From contig JBIOJB010000046.1 in the NCBI GenBank assembly GCA_044450465.1, positions 1 to 23,934 of the forward strand: 23,934 nucleotides of DNA, written 5' to 3'. The notes under the pieces are model-generated. The model searched no databases and was not told the DNA's origin. It saw only the letters and a list, made by a program, of their open reading frames with translations. Origin of the DNA: JBIOJB01 sp044450465. Lineage in GTDB: Bacteria; Chloroflexota; Dormibacteria; Dormibacterales; Dormibacteraceae. Positions 8,118 to 15,313 of the stretch are shown piece after piece. A program made the position numbers and the translations under genes. How positions within the stretch are numbered: the first letter of the stretch is position 1; each line of letters starts with the position of its first letter.

Positions 8118-8638
8118 CCGCCGAGTCTCACCCGCTCCACCGGCTCGTAGAAGGCGCCGGCACGCTTCAGGTGGCTGCGGAACAGAACCAGCTCGTCGGC
8201 CGTCCACGATTCGAGTCGTGGTGGCTCAGGCAGATCGGGCAGCGCTGATCCGGATCGCAAACGGGCACGGGCCAGCGTCAGGTGGGGTTCGAGCACCCTT
8301 GGCTCCGGATCCAGTCCGGCTCTCACGCACTCTGCTTCCAGAAGCGCCGCCAAGCCGCGCGCTTCATGCGCCCCCGACCGTAAGCCAATCCAGACGACGC
8401 GGGCCGCACGACCGCGGCCGAACGAGCCGAGTTCGCCGAGCTCGATCTCGAATCGGGCCGGGGGCTGGGCCACCACCGCCTCGGTGACGCGGGCCGCAAT
8501 TTCAGGCGGCACCCACCCAAGGAATCGAAGCGTCAGATGCAGGTTGGCCGGGGTCACCCATCGAAACTGCGGGGCCACCGACGAGCAGTGCGCCAGGTAG
8601 CCGCCCAGCTCGTCGCGGTGGCCGGCCGGCAGCGGCAA
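8114..8638 (-). CDS. thpR: RNA 2',3'-cyclic phosphodiesterase (2H family), start unclear
   Basis: This is a LigT/ThpR-type 2H phosphoesterase that opens 2',3'-cyclic phosphate ends of RNA. Both catalytic motifs are present: HLTLRFLG (about 34-41) and HLTLARAR (about 118-125). The family normally begins with a strand like RLFVALPLP. Here the matching sequence RAFFALPLPAG straddles the first available start: Leu of FAL is the TTG at 8638, and RAFFA lies upstream of it. That frame is open back into the preceding SDR gene, yet it holds no ATG, GTG or TTG before it meets a TGA. Either a non-standard start is used, the gene is slightly damaged, or a base is wrong. It lies 44 nt downstream of the SDR stop and probably shares its transcript. 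Confidence 0.82.
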   Translation of the reverse strand: MPLPAGHRDELGGYLAHCSSVAPQFRWVTPANLHLTLRFLGWVPPEIAARVTEAVVAQPPARFEIELGELGSFGRGRAARVVWIGLRSGAHEARGLAALLEAECVRAGLDPEPRVLEPHLTLARARLRSGSALPDLPEPPRLESWTADELVLFRSHLKRAGAFYEPVERVRLGG

Positions 8639-8682
8639 CGCGAAGAAGGCCCGGAATTGGCCTGCGGGGTCGGTCGCTCCGG

Positions 8683-9582
8683 TCAGGCGGTCCGCTTCTT
8701 CCAGTTGTCCAGCGCCCAGGTGCTGGGGCGCGAAGCGCGCCAGCCGAAGTTGGCCGTCACCGAGTCGATGCCGGCTGCGATGTTGGGGAGCTGAATGGTG
8801 GCAACCTCGTCAGGCGTGATGCGTGGGTCGGTGAGCACCATCTCCATCACGGCCGCCACGGGCTTGAGCAGGCCGACCGGTACGCGGAGCTTGGGCTTGG
8901 TGATGCCGCGCGCGGTCAGGAACCAGTCGAACATGGCCTCATAGGTGACGGCCTCCGGTCCGCCGAGGTCGATGATCTTGCCCAGCATGTCGGGGCGGGT
9001 GATCGCCTCGACAACACAACGCGCCGCGTCCTCGCGCAGGATTGGCTGAAACTGCGCCATGCCACTGCCGGGGATCACGGCAAAGGGTCCGATGATCGCC
9101 TTCTCGAACATGTCGACGATCCCGCCCTCCTCGGCCAGGACGTAGGAGAAGCGAAGGATCGTTCCCGCGACGCCCGTCTTGGCGAGCTCCTGCTCGCCCA
9201 TCCAGCGCGAGGTCAGGTACCTGTAACCGGGATCCAGCCTGGCGCCGATGTCGCTGACGAAGACCACAGTCTGGGCACCGGCCGCCTTGGCGGCCTCTCC
9301 GAGCAACCTGGCTCCGTCGATGTTGACGGCGAGATACGACTGTGGCCGGTTCCGCCTGACGGCCACGAGGCTGATGATGTGGTCGACCCCCTGGGCCGCA
9401 GCGGTCAGTCCTGAAGAGTCGAGCGCGTCTCCCACGACCACCTGTGCGCCGCGGACTTTGAACGCGGCAGCCTTCAGAGGGTCCCGAACCAGCACCCGAA
9501 GCTGGTGACCGTCATCGATGAGCCGGTGTGCCACACCGCGGCCGAAAAAGCCGGTTGATCCGAGGAGCAGGATGCGAGCCAA
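8683..9582 (-). CDS. Atypical SDR, NDUFA9-like NAD(P)-binding epimerase/reductase
   Basis: This is a 299-residue atypical short-chain dehydrogenase of the NDUFA9/NmrA-like group. The Rossmann motif is GSTGFFGRGV (8-17), followed by LRVLVRDPLKA, VVVGDALD and VSLVAVRRNRPQSYLAVN-like strands. The segment YLTSRWMGEQEL stands where YxxxK would be but has Arg and Trp instead, YxxxR, as in related non-catalytic members that bind NADPH structurally. The substrate is unknown; such proteins are found as quinone-related reductases or complex I accessory proteins. It starts with TTG at 9582 and has TACGAT 8 nt upstream. It is divergent from the small membrane protein at 9618, with only 35 bp between the starts. 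Confidence 0.82.
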   Translation of the reverse strand: MARILLLGSTGFFGRGVAHRLIDDGHQLRVLVRDPLKAAAFKVRGAQVVVGDALDSSGLTAAAQGVDHIISLVAVRRNRPQSYLAVNIDGARLLGEAAKAAGAQTVVFVSDIGARLDPGYRYLTSRWMGEQELAKTGVAGTILRFSYVLAEEGGIVDMFEKAIIGPFAVIPGSGMAQFQPILREDAARCVVEAITRPDMLGKIIDLGGPEAVTYEAMFDWFLTARGITKPKLRVPVGLLKPVAAVMEMVLTDPRITPDEVATIQLPNIAAGIDSVTANFGWRASRPSTWALDNWKKRTA

Positions 9583-9590
9583 CGAACTGA

Positions 9591-9596
9591 ATCGTA
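9591..9596 (-). promoter_or_regulatory. -10 element TACGAT, probable leaderless promoter
   Basis: It fits TANNNT and lies 8 nt before the TTG start of the NDUFA9-like SDR. There is no Shine-Dalgarno sequence between them. Confidence 0.5.
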
Positions 9597-9604
9597 GCTA
9601 AAGG

Positions 9605-9610
9605 CATACT
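9605..9610 (+). promoter_or_regulatory. -10-like CATACT before the small membrane protein gene
   Basis: It matches TATACT except for the first base and stands 7 nt before the GTG at 9618. It is only 8 bp from the divergent TACGAT, so the two promoters must share their binding region. Confidence 0.4.
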
Positions 9611-9617
9611 GGGCCCA

Positions 9618-9845
9618 GTGTTCGGCCAGTCCGCCGGTGGCCTCGCGTTGGCGATCTTCGCCGTTTTGATCGGGGCTGGTGGGATCGCCGCGGCGCTCCG
9701 GACGCGAAGGCGGCGTGAGAGCAATCTGGAGGCCTACGCCTCGGCGGGCGGCGTCGTGTACACGATCGTGCAGATCGGGTGCTCGGGTGTCTTGCTGGTG
9801 GGTGGAGTCGGGCTCACGATCCTGGTTCTTCTGGGGCGCGGGTGA
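9618..9845 (+). CDS. Small two-helix membrane protein, unknown function
   Basis: This is a 75-residue protein with two hydrophobic segments: residues about 6-27 (GGLALAIFAVLIGAGGIAAAL) and about 46-72. An Arg-rich cytoplasmic loop (RTRRRRESN) lies between them. The basic loop suggests both ends face outward by the positive-inside rule. I recognise no family. The GTG start follows a CATACT element by 7 nt, with no Shine-Dalgarno sequence. A repeat element begins 52 nt after the stop. The even GC content and a sensible membrane pattern make it a real gene rather than chance. Confidence 0.6.
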   Translation: MFGQSAGGLALAIFAVLIGAGGIAAALRTRRRRESNLEAYASAGGVVYTIVQIGCSGVLLVGGVGLTILVLLGRG

Positions 9846-9897
9846 GCCAGAGCTGACGCCCATGAACCGGCCCGATCCACTCCGGCTCTCACCGTCT

Positions 9898-10024
9898 GAG
9901 CTGACGTTGCCCTAGGCCGGATTTACTCCGGCCGAAACCCGGGGGGGCCACCTTCCAAACGACTCCGGGCCCCGTGTTCCGCGGAGGGGGCTCCACGGGG
10001 GAGGCCTGCCTCCCCCGTGCCTTA
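9898..10024 (+). repeat. Interspersed hairpin repeat, copy D (full length)
   Basis: The core hairpin GGCCGGATTTACTCCGGCC is at 9915-9933, the conserved GCCACCTTCCAAACG block follows, and a perfect 11-bp stem CACGGGGGAGG/CCTCCCCCGTG with loop CCTG spans 9994-10019. It aligns from GAGCTGACGT to GTGCCTTA with the copy at 16209-16337. Its last three bases are the TAA stop codon (minus strand) of the FAD oxidoreductase. It lies between convergent genes. Confidence 0.88.
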
Positions 10025-11164
10025 GATCACGTTCCGCTCTCTCACCAGAGAGCCCTTGCCGAAGCGGGCAAGGGAGAACGGCGAGATGTCGATCTCGGAG
10101 GTGTGGTCCACGAGCAGCTGGGCCAGCAGGAGGCCGGCGGCGGGCGCCTGCATGAATCCGTGGCCGCTGAATCCACCGGCGCACCAGAACCCTTCGAGCT
10201 CGAGGACCGGCCCGAGTATCGCCTGGTGATCGGGGGTGGTTTCGTAAAGGCCGGCCCACGCCGTCTTGACTCCCGCGCTCGCCAGCGCCGGCGCTCGCCT
10301 GGCCGCCTCTTCAAACATCTTCTCCAGGAAGCCCCAGTCGACTTCTGTGTCGAAGCCTGGCGGGTCCGCGCGGTCGCTCATGCCCATCAAGAGACCGTCC
10401 CCCTCGGGGTGAAAGTAGAACGAGGTGCGAAAGTCCACGGTCATCGGCGTGGTTCTGGTGATACCCGCAAAGGGAGCGGTCACCACCACGTGCCTCCGGT
10501 AAGGCTCCACCGGAATCTGTAGGCCGGCCATCTGTCCGATCGACGCGGCCCACGGTCCGGCGCAGTTGAACAGGACTCTCGTCGCCACGTCGCCCGTGGT
10601 GGTTTTAACCCCGGTGACACGCCCTGACACGATATCGATGCCCGTGACCCCTACTCCTTCTTGCAGACGCGCCCCGTGGCGTCGAGCGGCTGCCGCGTAC
10701 CCCGCCGTCACGTCCGCCGGGCTGGCGATCCCGTCGCTGGGGCAGAAGGTGCAGGCAAGCACGTCGTCGACGTTCAGCACTGGAACGAGCTCTTTGGCCT
10801 CGGCCGCTTCGACCCAGCGCGCCTCGGCAAGCCCGAGTCGATGCCACATCTCCATGTTGGTGTGGAACTCCTCGACATGCTGCGGAAGGGTCAGGACGAA
10901 CATGTAGCCGATCTGCCTGAAATCCGGGGTGTGGCCGGTCTCTTGCTCGAACTCCTGGAGCAGGCGCACCGACTTGAGCTGGAGTCGAACGTTCGCCTCC
11001 ATGGAGAACTGCTGGCGTATCCCCCCGGCGCATTTCCCGGTCGACTGCGAGCCCAGCGTTTCGCGCTCCAGCAGCAGTACGTCGACTCCGCGCTTCGCGA
11101 GCTGATACGCGAGAGAGCAACCCATGACGCCGCCGCCTGCGATGACCACGTCAGCCGTCTGCAT
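10022..11164 (-). CDS. FAD-dependent oxidoreductase, DAO family (sarcosine/glycine/D-amino-acid oxidase-like)
   Basis: This 380-residue flavoenzyme probably oxidises the C-N bond of a secondary amine or amino acid. The FAD-binding dinucleotide motif is VVIAGGGVMGCSLAYQLAKRG with the acidic end VLLLERE (residues 6-35). Next come STGKCAGGIRQQF (the FAD-contact region of this family), a second FAD segment, VLFNCAGPWA, and the C-terminal family signatures WAGLYETTPDHQAILG and GGFSGHGFMQAPAAG. No signal peptide or covalent-flavin motif was identified. The start is ATG, 13 nt after the stop of the ureohydrolase gene, so both are probably one transcript. The pairing suggests breakdown of a guanidino compound or its amine product, but the substrate is not known. 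Confidence 0.87.
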   Translation of the reverse strand: MQTADVVIAGGGVMGCSLAYQLAKRGVDVLLLERETLGSQSTGKCAGGIRQQFSMEANVRLQLKSVRLLQEFEQETGHTPDFRQIGYMFVLTLPQHVEEFHTNMEMWHRLGLAEARWVEAAEAKELVPVLNVDDVLACTFCPSDGIASPADVTAGYAAAARRHGARLQEGVGVTGIDIVSGRVTGVKTTTGDVATRVLFNCAGPWAASIGQMAGLQIPVEPYRRHVVVTAPFAGITRTTPMTVDFRTSFYFHPEGDGLLMGMSDRADPPGFDTEVDWGFLEKMFEEAARRAPALASAGVKTAWAGLYETTPDHQAILGPVLELEGFWCAGGFSGHGFMQAPAAGLLLAQLLVDHTSEIDISPFSLARFGKGSLVRERNVI

Positions 11165-11177
11165 CAGCCCGCCGGCC

Positions 11178-12071
11178 TCATTTCGAGCGCCTCACGTCGG
11201 ACGCCATGCCCCAAACCTCGAAGATCACCTTAAGGGCCGCCAGGGTGGTGATGTCACCGCTGTCAAATGGAGGCGACACCTCCACGACGTCCAATCCGAC
11301 GAGAGTCGATCCTGCGGTGGCGCCACGAAGCAGGTCCAGCGCCTGGCGGGTCGAGAGCCCACCGGACGAGGGTATCTCCGTCCCAGGCGCAAAAGCGGGA
11401 TCGAGCGCGTCGATGTCGAACGACACATGGACTTTGCCGCCGGCGAGGCGCTCGGCGATCCTGCGGACCGAACCTGTGAAATCGCGCGCGAGCTTGGCCG
11501 CGGAAACAAGGAGCATCCCGCGCGCCGTGATGAACTCGAGCTCCTCGGGATCGAAGTCGCGGCCCGCGGCTATCACGACGCGGTTCGGGTTGACGCCGGA
11601 GACGTCGAGCGCGCGCCTCCGCGCGCAGCCGCAGGTCCAACGCCCGCCCCGCGAGTAGTCGCAGAGATCGGGGTGCGCATCAACCCAGAGCACGGCCAGG
11701 CCCGGGTGCCGGCGCGCCTGCGCGGCCAGGGTGGAGATGGTCGAGCAGTGGTCGCCGCCCAGGACGGTGAGGAAAGACGTGGCGGGCACCTCGGCCAGGC
11801 GATCCGCGGCCGCCTGCCAGCCGTGCTCGATGTCGGGCCCCACGTCCAGGTCCCCGATGTCCTGTAAGCGGAGCCCTCTCAGAAGCTGGCCCTCCTCCGT
11901 GACAGGAGGCATCGCCGCGCTCAAGCTCCGCATGCGGGCCGGCGCCAACGCCGCCCCCTTGCGGTACACGGCCGAACCGTCGTACGCGATGCCGGCGACC
12001 ACGACGTCGGCTCCGTCAGCCGGCGCCGCCGTGGCCAGGCCACCCCAGAGGGGCAATCCGTCGAGGTTCAC
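11178..12071 (-). CDS. Ureohydrolase (arginase/agmatinase superfamily) with altered substrate loop
   Basis: This is a 297-residue manganese hydrolase that should cleave a guanidino or formimidoyl group. All six metal ligands of the superfamily are visible: GGDH (His108), DAHPDLCD (Asp131, His133, Asp135) and SFDIDALDP (Asp219, Asp221). The EVSP motif near the C-terminus is also present. The substrate loops differ from agmatinase and arginase. The HG motif after DAHxD is replaced by TCGCARRR, and the usual TGTPExGG reads TEIPSSGG (231-238). Assignment as plain agmatinase (speB) is therefore unsafe. GTG start 12071 has TAGAGT 6 nt upstream. It is the first gene of a pair with the FAD oxidoreductase. 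Confidence 0.85.
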   Translation of the reverse strand: MNLDGLPLWGGLATAAPADGADVVVAGIAYDGSAVYRKGAALAPARMRSLSAAMPPVTEEGQLLRGLRLQDIGDLDVGPDIEHGWQAAADRLAEVPATSFLTVLGGDHCSTISTLAAQARRHPGLAVLWVDAHPDLCDYSRGGRWTCGCARRRALDVSGVNPNRVVIAAGRDFDPEELEFITARGMLLVSAAKLARDFTGSVRRIAERLAGGKVHVSFDIDALDPAFAPGTEIPSSGGLSTRQALDLLRGATAGSTLVGLDVVEVSPPFDSGDITTLAALKVIFEVWGMASDVRRSK

Positions 12072-12077
12072 CGGCCC

Positions 12078-12083
12078 ACTCTA
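12078..12083 (-). promoter_or_regulatory. -10 element TAGAGT, probable leaderless promoter
   Basis: It fits TANNNT and lies exactly 6 nt before the GTG of the ureohydrolase, the classic leaderless distance. There is no Shine-Dalgarno sequence. Confidence 0.55.
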
Positions 12084-12120
12084 TTCCGCACCCTGGCCGG
12101 CACCCTGGGGATCAGCAGGA

Positions 12121-12134
12121 CCTCGATCGCGAGG
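12121..12134 (-). terminator. Small hairpin CCTCG-ATCG-CGAGG after the acyl-CoA dehydrogenase
   Basis: A 5-bp stem with a 4-nt loop lies 26 nt after the acyl-CoA dehydrogenase stop, ahead of the ureohydrolase promoter. There is no U-tract, so it is only a weak terminator candidate. Confidence 0.22.
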
Positions 12135-12159
12135 CCTGAGCCCGGCCCCCCGCACCGGG

Positions 12160-13359
12160 TCAATCGGGCTGATAAGGGGGCAGCGACTTCTTCAACGGGT
12201 GATCCTCTCGGTAGCCCAGCGCGTACTCGCCCTGGAGGATCGTGTGAACCTCACGCGTCCCTTCGTAGATGATCGGCGCGCGCGAGTTCCGCAAGAACCG
12301 CTCCACCGGATACTCGGCCGAGTAGCCATACGCCCCGTGCACCTCGATGGCGTCGTTGGCTGCATTGAAGGCGGCGTCGGTCGCGTACTGCTTGGACATC
12401 GAGACCTCACGGGTGTGTCTCTGGCCGGTGTTCTTCATCCAGCCCACCTTGAAGTACAGCAGGCGGCAGATCTCGTAGTCGCGTGACATGCGGGCAATCA
12501 TCTGCTGCACCAGCTGGTAGCGGCCGATCTCCTGGCCAAATGTCTTGCGCTCTCGCGCGTACTTGACCGAGGCGTCGAGCGAGGCGCGCACGGTGCCCGT
12601 GGCCCCAGCCCCCACTGTGTAGCGCCCGTTGTCCAGGCAGTTCATGGCGATCTTGAACCCGTCGCCCTCGTCGCCGATGCGGTTGGCCTCAGGCACCTCG
12701 AGGTCGGTCATGAATATCGAGCCCACGTCTCCCGCCCGGATCCCCATGCGGTCCAGGATCGGCTCGGTCCTGAGCGACTTGCCGTAGGCGGAGCGATCGA
12801 GCATGAATGCCGAAACGCCCTTCGACCCTGCCTTTGGCTCCGTCTTCGCGAACACGAGCATGAAATCCGCTGTGTCAGCGTCCGAGACCCATGTCTTCTG
12901 GCCGTTCAGCACATACGCGCCGCCCGAACGCTTGGCGGTTGCCTGGAGAGAGGCGACGTCCGAGCCGGCGTTCGGTTCGGTCAGACCGTAGCAGGCGAGT
13001 TTCCTGCCGGCCGCCATTGGGGCGAGCCACTGCTGCTTCTGCTCTTCGGTCGCCCACGTGTAGAGTCCCATCCCCACCAGGCCGACATGCACGGAAAGCA
13101 CCGTGCGATAGACCGTGTCGACGTACTCGAGCTCCTCGCAAACGAGCCCCAGGGAAAGGTAGTCGAGGCCCACCCCACCGTACCGCTGTGGAAAGCACAC
13201 GCCCGGAAGCCCGATCGAGGCAAGCTTCGCAAAGATCTCGGGGTCGTGGTGGCCGGCCCGGTCGTTGGGGCCGATTTGGGGGGCGAATTCGCGGCTGCAG
13301 AAGTCTCGCACCGTGTCCACGAGCTGCTCCTGGTCGGGGGTCAGTGCGAGATCGAGCAC
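12160..13359 (-). CDS. Acyl-CoA dehydrogenase
   Basis: This is a 399-residue FAD enzyme of full family length. It oxidises an acyl-CoA to the 2,3-enoyl-CoA and passes electrons to ETF. Visible signatures are CYGLTEPNAGSDVASLQATA (FAD and substrate binding, about 126-145), NGQKTWVSDADTADFMLVFAKT, and near the C-terminus QYATDAAFNAANDAIEVHGAYGYSAEYPVER followed by APIIYEGTREVHTILQGEYALGY. The Glu of IYEGT is the catalytic base position of the short/medium-chain and glutaryl-CoA groups; the ending resembles glutaryl-CoA dehydrogenase, but specificity is open. GTG start 13359 lies 4 nt after the CvpA-like stop, so it is the second gene of that transcript. Confidence 0.92.
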   Translation of the reverse strand: MLDLALTPDQEQLVDTVRDFCSREFAPQIGPNDRAGHHDPEIFAKLASIGLPGVCFPQRYGGVGLDYLSLGLVCEELEYVDTVYRTVLSVHVGLVGMGLYTWATEEQKQQWLAPMAAGRKLACYGLTEPNAGSDVASLQATAKRSGGAYVLNGQKTWVSDADTADFMLVFAKTEPKAGSKGVSAFMLDRSAYGKSLRTEPILDRMGIRAGDVGSIFMTDLEVPEANRIGDEGDGFKIAMNCLDNGRYTVGAGATGTVRASLDASVKYARERKTFGQEIGRYQLVQQMIARMSRDYEICRLLYFKVGWMKNTGQRHTREVSMSKQYATDAAFNAANDAIEVHGAYGYSAEYPVERFLRNSRAPIIYEGTREVHTILQGEYALGYREDHPLKKSLPPYQPD

Positions 13360-13363
13360 GGTG

Positions 13364-14098
13364 CTACTTGGGCGACGCCGATGGGCTGGGCGACGGCGAC
13401 GGTGATGGCACCGGAGTCGGAATTGGCTTCAGGTCGCTGGGACCCACGTGTCCGATGAACGGCAGGTGGTGACCGATTCCGAGAACGATTGGGGCCGTCT
13501 TTGAGGCGTGCAGCTGAGGTTGGAGAAACGACGTGTAGATCTGCTGAAGCTGGTGGATCCCCCCCACCGAATCCAGCTGGGCGGCGTTCGTCTTGTTCGC
13601 GGCGTCGGTCAAAGCCTGAAGGTCGGCTTTGGACACAAGCGCAGTCGTGATCGGGTTGGACAGGATCACGTCCTCAAGCTGCTTCACCTGGGTGACCGTC
13701 AGGCTCGCGCTCTGAAGTGCGGGCTCGAAGGCGTTGTCCATTGTGACCAGGGCTGAGATCGCGAGGTAGACGACCACGATCATCACCGCGCCGTGAACGA
13801 AGATGCCCAGCAACCCGTCCACCCCACGGATCGCTTCCATCCGATGAAAGGCACCGCCGATCGCGCCGCCCACGGCGCCGAGCACCACCGCAATGATCAG
13901 AGCCAGCGCCACGCTGAACACCGAGTTGAGGTGCAGAAGCTTTTGCATCTCGTTGGTGTAGGCGTCGTGAAAGCGAAAAACGGCGAGCAAAGTTCCAAAG
14001 AAGAAAATCTCTGCCGTCAGGGGCTGGATGACGCCGCGCTGATAACCGAGTATCAGCGCGATCACCAGCACGAGGACGACGATGACGTCGATGATCAC
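13364..14098 (-). CDS. CvpA-family membrane protein with Pro/Ser-rich tail
   Basis: This 244-residue protein resembles CvpA (colicin V production family) in its N-terminal half: four hydrophobic segments at about 2-19, 24-41, 58-80 and 97-119, with the family start DVIVVLVLVIALILGYQRGVI. The second half is soluble (about 120-225) and ends in a PSPSPS-type tail that looks like a flexible linker. CvpA proteins affect envelope homeostasis in other bacteria; the mechanism is unknown. GTG start 14098 has TAGAAT 11 nt upstream and is divergent from parA. The acyl-CoA dehydrogenase follows within 4 nt, a pairing I cannot explain functionally. Confidence 0.75.
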   Translation of the reverse strand: MIIDVIVVLVLVIALILGYQRGVIQPLTAEIFFFGTLLAVFRFHDAYTNEMQKLLHLNSVFSVALALIIAVVLGAVGGAIGGAFHRMEAIRGVDGLLGIFVHGAVMIVVVYLAISALVTMDNAFEPALQSASLTVTQVKQLEDVILSNPITTALVSKADLQALTDAANKTNAAQLDSVGGIHQLQQIYTSFLQPQLHASKTAPIVLGIGHHLPFIGHVGPSDLKPIPTPVPSPSPSPSPSASPK

Positions 14099-14109
14099 TA
14101 GCCTGGGCC

Positions 14110-14115
14110 ATTCTA
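14110..14115 (-). promoter_or_regulatory. -10 element TAGAAT upstream of the CvpA-like gene
   Basis: It is a good match to TATAAT, 11 nt before the GTG at 14098, giving at most a few-nucleotide leader. It faces away from the parA promoter. Confidence 0.5.
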
Positions 14116-14174
14116 GAGGACGCGCCTTTTGGCCCTTTCCCGCTGCGTTCCCGGCCAGATCGGGCAGCTTCGGT

Positions 14175-14180
14175 TAGACT
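14175..14180 (+). promoter_or_regulatory. -10 element TAGACT upstream of parA
   Basis: It fits TANNNT and lies 10 nt before the TTG start of parA. The same hexamer TAGACT stands 9 nt before the TTG of the gene at 21706. Confidence 0.5.
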
Positions 14181-14190
14181 CGGTTCACTC

Positions 14191-14955
14191 TTGGCCCGAA
14201 CGATCGCAGTCGCGATGCAAAAGGGGGGTGTCGGCAAGACCACCACTGCCGTCAACCTCGGCGCAGCTCTCGCGGAGTTGGGCCAGCGGGTGCTTCTAAT
14301 CGACCTTGACGCGCAGGGCCACCTGACGCTCTACATGAAGCCCCCGACCGAGCTCGAAAAGACGATCTACCACCTGCTGGTCGACCCGAACACGTCGGTC
14401 ACCGACGTGGTGCAGGAGGCTCGGCAGATGCGCGTTCACTACATCCCGGCGGACATCGAACTGGCGGGGGCCGAGAACCAGCTCATTAACGAGATCGGGC
14501 GGGAGAGCATCCTGCGCGACAAGCTCGAGCCGGTCCAGAAGCGATACGACTTCATCATCATCGACTGCCCGCCGTCGCTCGACCTCATCGTCATCAACGC
14601 CCTGGTCGCGGCAGGCGAGGTCTTGGTACCGCTGCAGGCCGAGTTCCTTGCTCTTCGGGGCATGCAGGAGCTCTTGGTCACCATGGAACGGGTGAAGAAG
14701 AAGCTCAATCCGCACCTCGAGCTGATCGGCATCCTGCCGACCATGTACAAGCACCGGGCTCTCCATTCCCAGGAGGTGCTCGCCGCAGTCCGGGAGAAAT
14801 ACGGCGACAAGGTTTACGAGTTTGGGGTGACGGATTCCATCCGCTTCGCCGAAACGCCACTCGCCGGTCAATCGATCCTGCAGTACGCCAACGAATCGGA
14901 AGGCGCGAAATCGTATCGTGCGCTGGCAGCCAGGGTGTTGGAGAATCACAGGTAG
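14191..14955 (+). CDS. ParA/Soj-type ATPase
   Basis: This is a 254-residue ParA-family ATPase without the N-terminal HTH of plasmid type Ia. The deviant Walker A is MQKGGVGKTTTAVN (9-22, with the signature Lys at 11), Walker A' is LLIDLDAQGHLT (35-46), and Walker B is FIIIDCPPSLD. It would bind DNA non-specifically as an ATP dimer and position a cargo or chromosome region. No parB is present: the next gene, 2 nt after the stop, codes for a 96-residue protein that may be the ATPase stimulator or cargo adaptor. Start is TTG, with TAGACT 10 nt upstream and no Shine-Dalgarno sequence. Being separate from parB, it is likely an orphan ParA (Soj/PldP/McdA-like role) rather than the chromosome segregation one. 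Confidence 0.9.
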   Translation: MARTIAVAMQKGGVGKTTTAVNLGAALAELGQRVLLIDLDAQGHLTLYMKPPTELEKTIYHLLVDPNTSVTDVVQEARQMRVHYIPADIELAGAENQLINEIGRESILRDKLEPVQKRYDFIIIDCPPSLDLIVINALVAAGEVLVPLQAEFLALRGMQELLVTMERVKKKLNPHLELIGILPTMYKHRALHSQEVLAAVREKYGDKVYEFGVTDSIRFAETPLAGQSILQYANESEGAKSYRALAARVLENHR

Positions 14956-14957
14956 CC

Positions 14958-15248
14958 ATGACATTCAAGCGCGTCTCACTTGCCGGATCGGAAGAGCTGT
15001 TCCGGCCGACACGGCCTCAGGTCGTCTCCGACACGGAGAACGTGATCAGGAGCGCCGTCGACCGGCCGGCCCTCGTGAAGGAGCCGGTCTACCGGACGCT
15101 CAGCTTCACCCCGGAGGAGATCGAGCTCCTGCTGGAGGCGATCATGACGGCCAAGTACCCAGATCGGGCGCGGGCCAAGCCGGCCCTGGACAAGTTCGAC
15201 GCCCTCGACTCGCTACGCACCAAGGTTCAGAGCGTCAAAGAAGACTGA
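14958..15248 (+). CDS. Small putative ParA partner protein
   Basis: This 96-residue protein follows parA by 2 nt, so they are translated from the same transcript. The N-terminus MTFKRVSLAGSEELF has basic residues at 4-5, as in ParA-stimulating peptides of ParB and McdB-type partners, followed by a likely disordered stretch. Residues 50-80 (LSFTPEEIELLLEAIMTAKYPDRAR) look helical, like a short dimerisation or cargo-binding element. The VSLxGxxELF start resembles, from memory, small proteins coded next to orphan ParA genes in Actinomycetota. No DNA-binding HTH is visible. A function as ParA adaptor is inference from position and N-terminus. Confidence 0.7.
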   Translation: MTFKRVSLAGSEELFRPTRPQVVSDTENVIRSAVDRPALVKEPVYRTLSFTPEEIELLLEAIMTAKYPDRARAKPALDKFDALDSLRTKVQSVKED

Positions 15249-15250
15249 AG

Positions 15251-15290
15251 GCGCGGCCGGAGTGGATCCGGCCGATGCACCCCCTCAGAG
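15251..15290 (-). repeat. Interspersed hairpin repeat, copy E (core only)
   Basis: The core hairpin at 15255-15273, read on the minus strand as GGCCGGATCCACTCCGGCC, is preceded by GGGTGCATC, as in the copy at 16172. It starts right after the stop of the ParA partner gene and lies between convergent genes. Confidence 0.75.
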
Positions 15291-15313
15291 CTGGATATGC
15301 GCCCCCCGTGACG

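Noticed and set aside
13364..13420. PSPSPS repeat at the CvpA-like C-terminus as a nucleotide repeat or CRISPR-like array
   Set aside because: It is a short low-complexity coding tail with degenerate codons, not an array of identical repeats.
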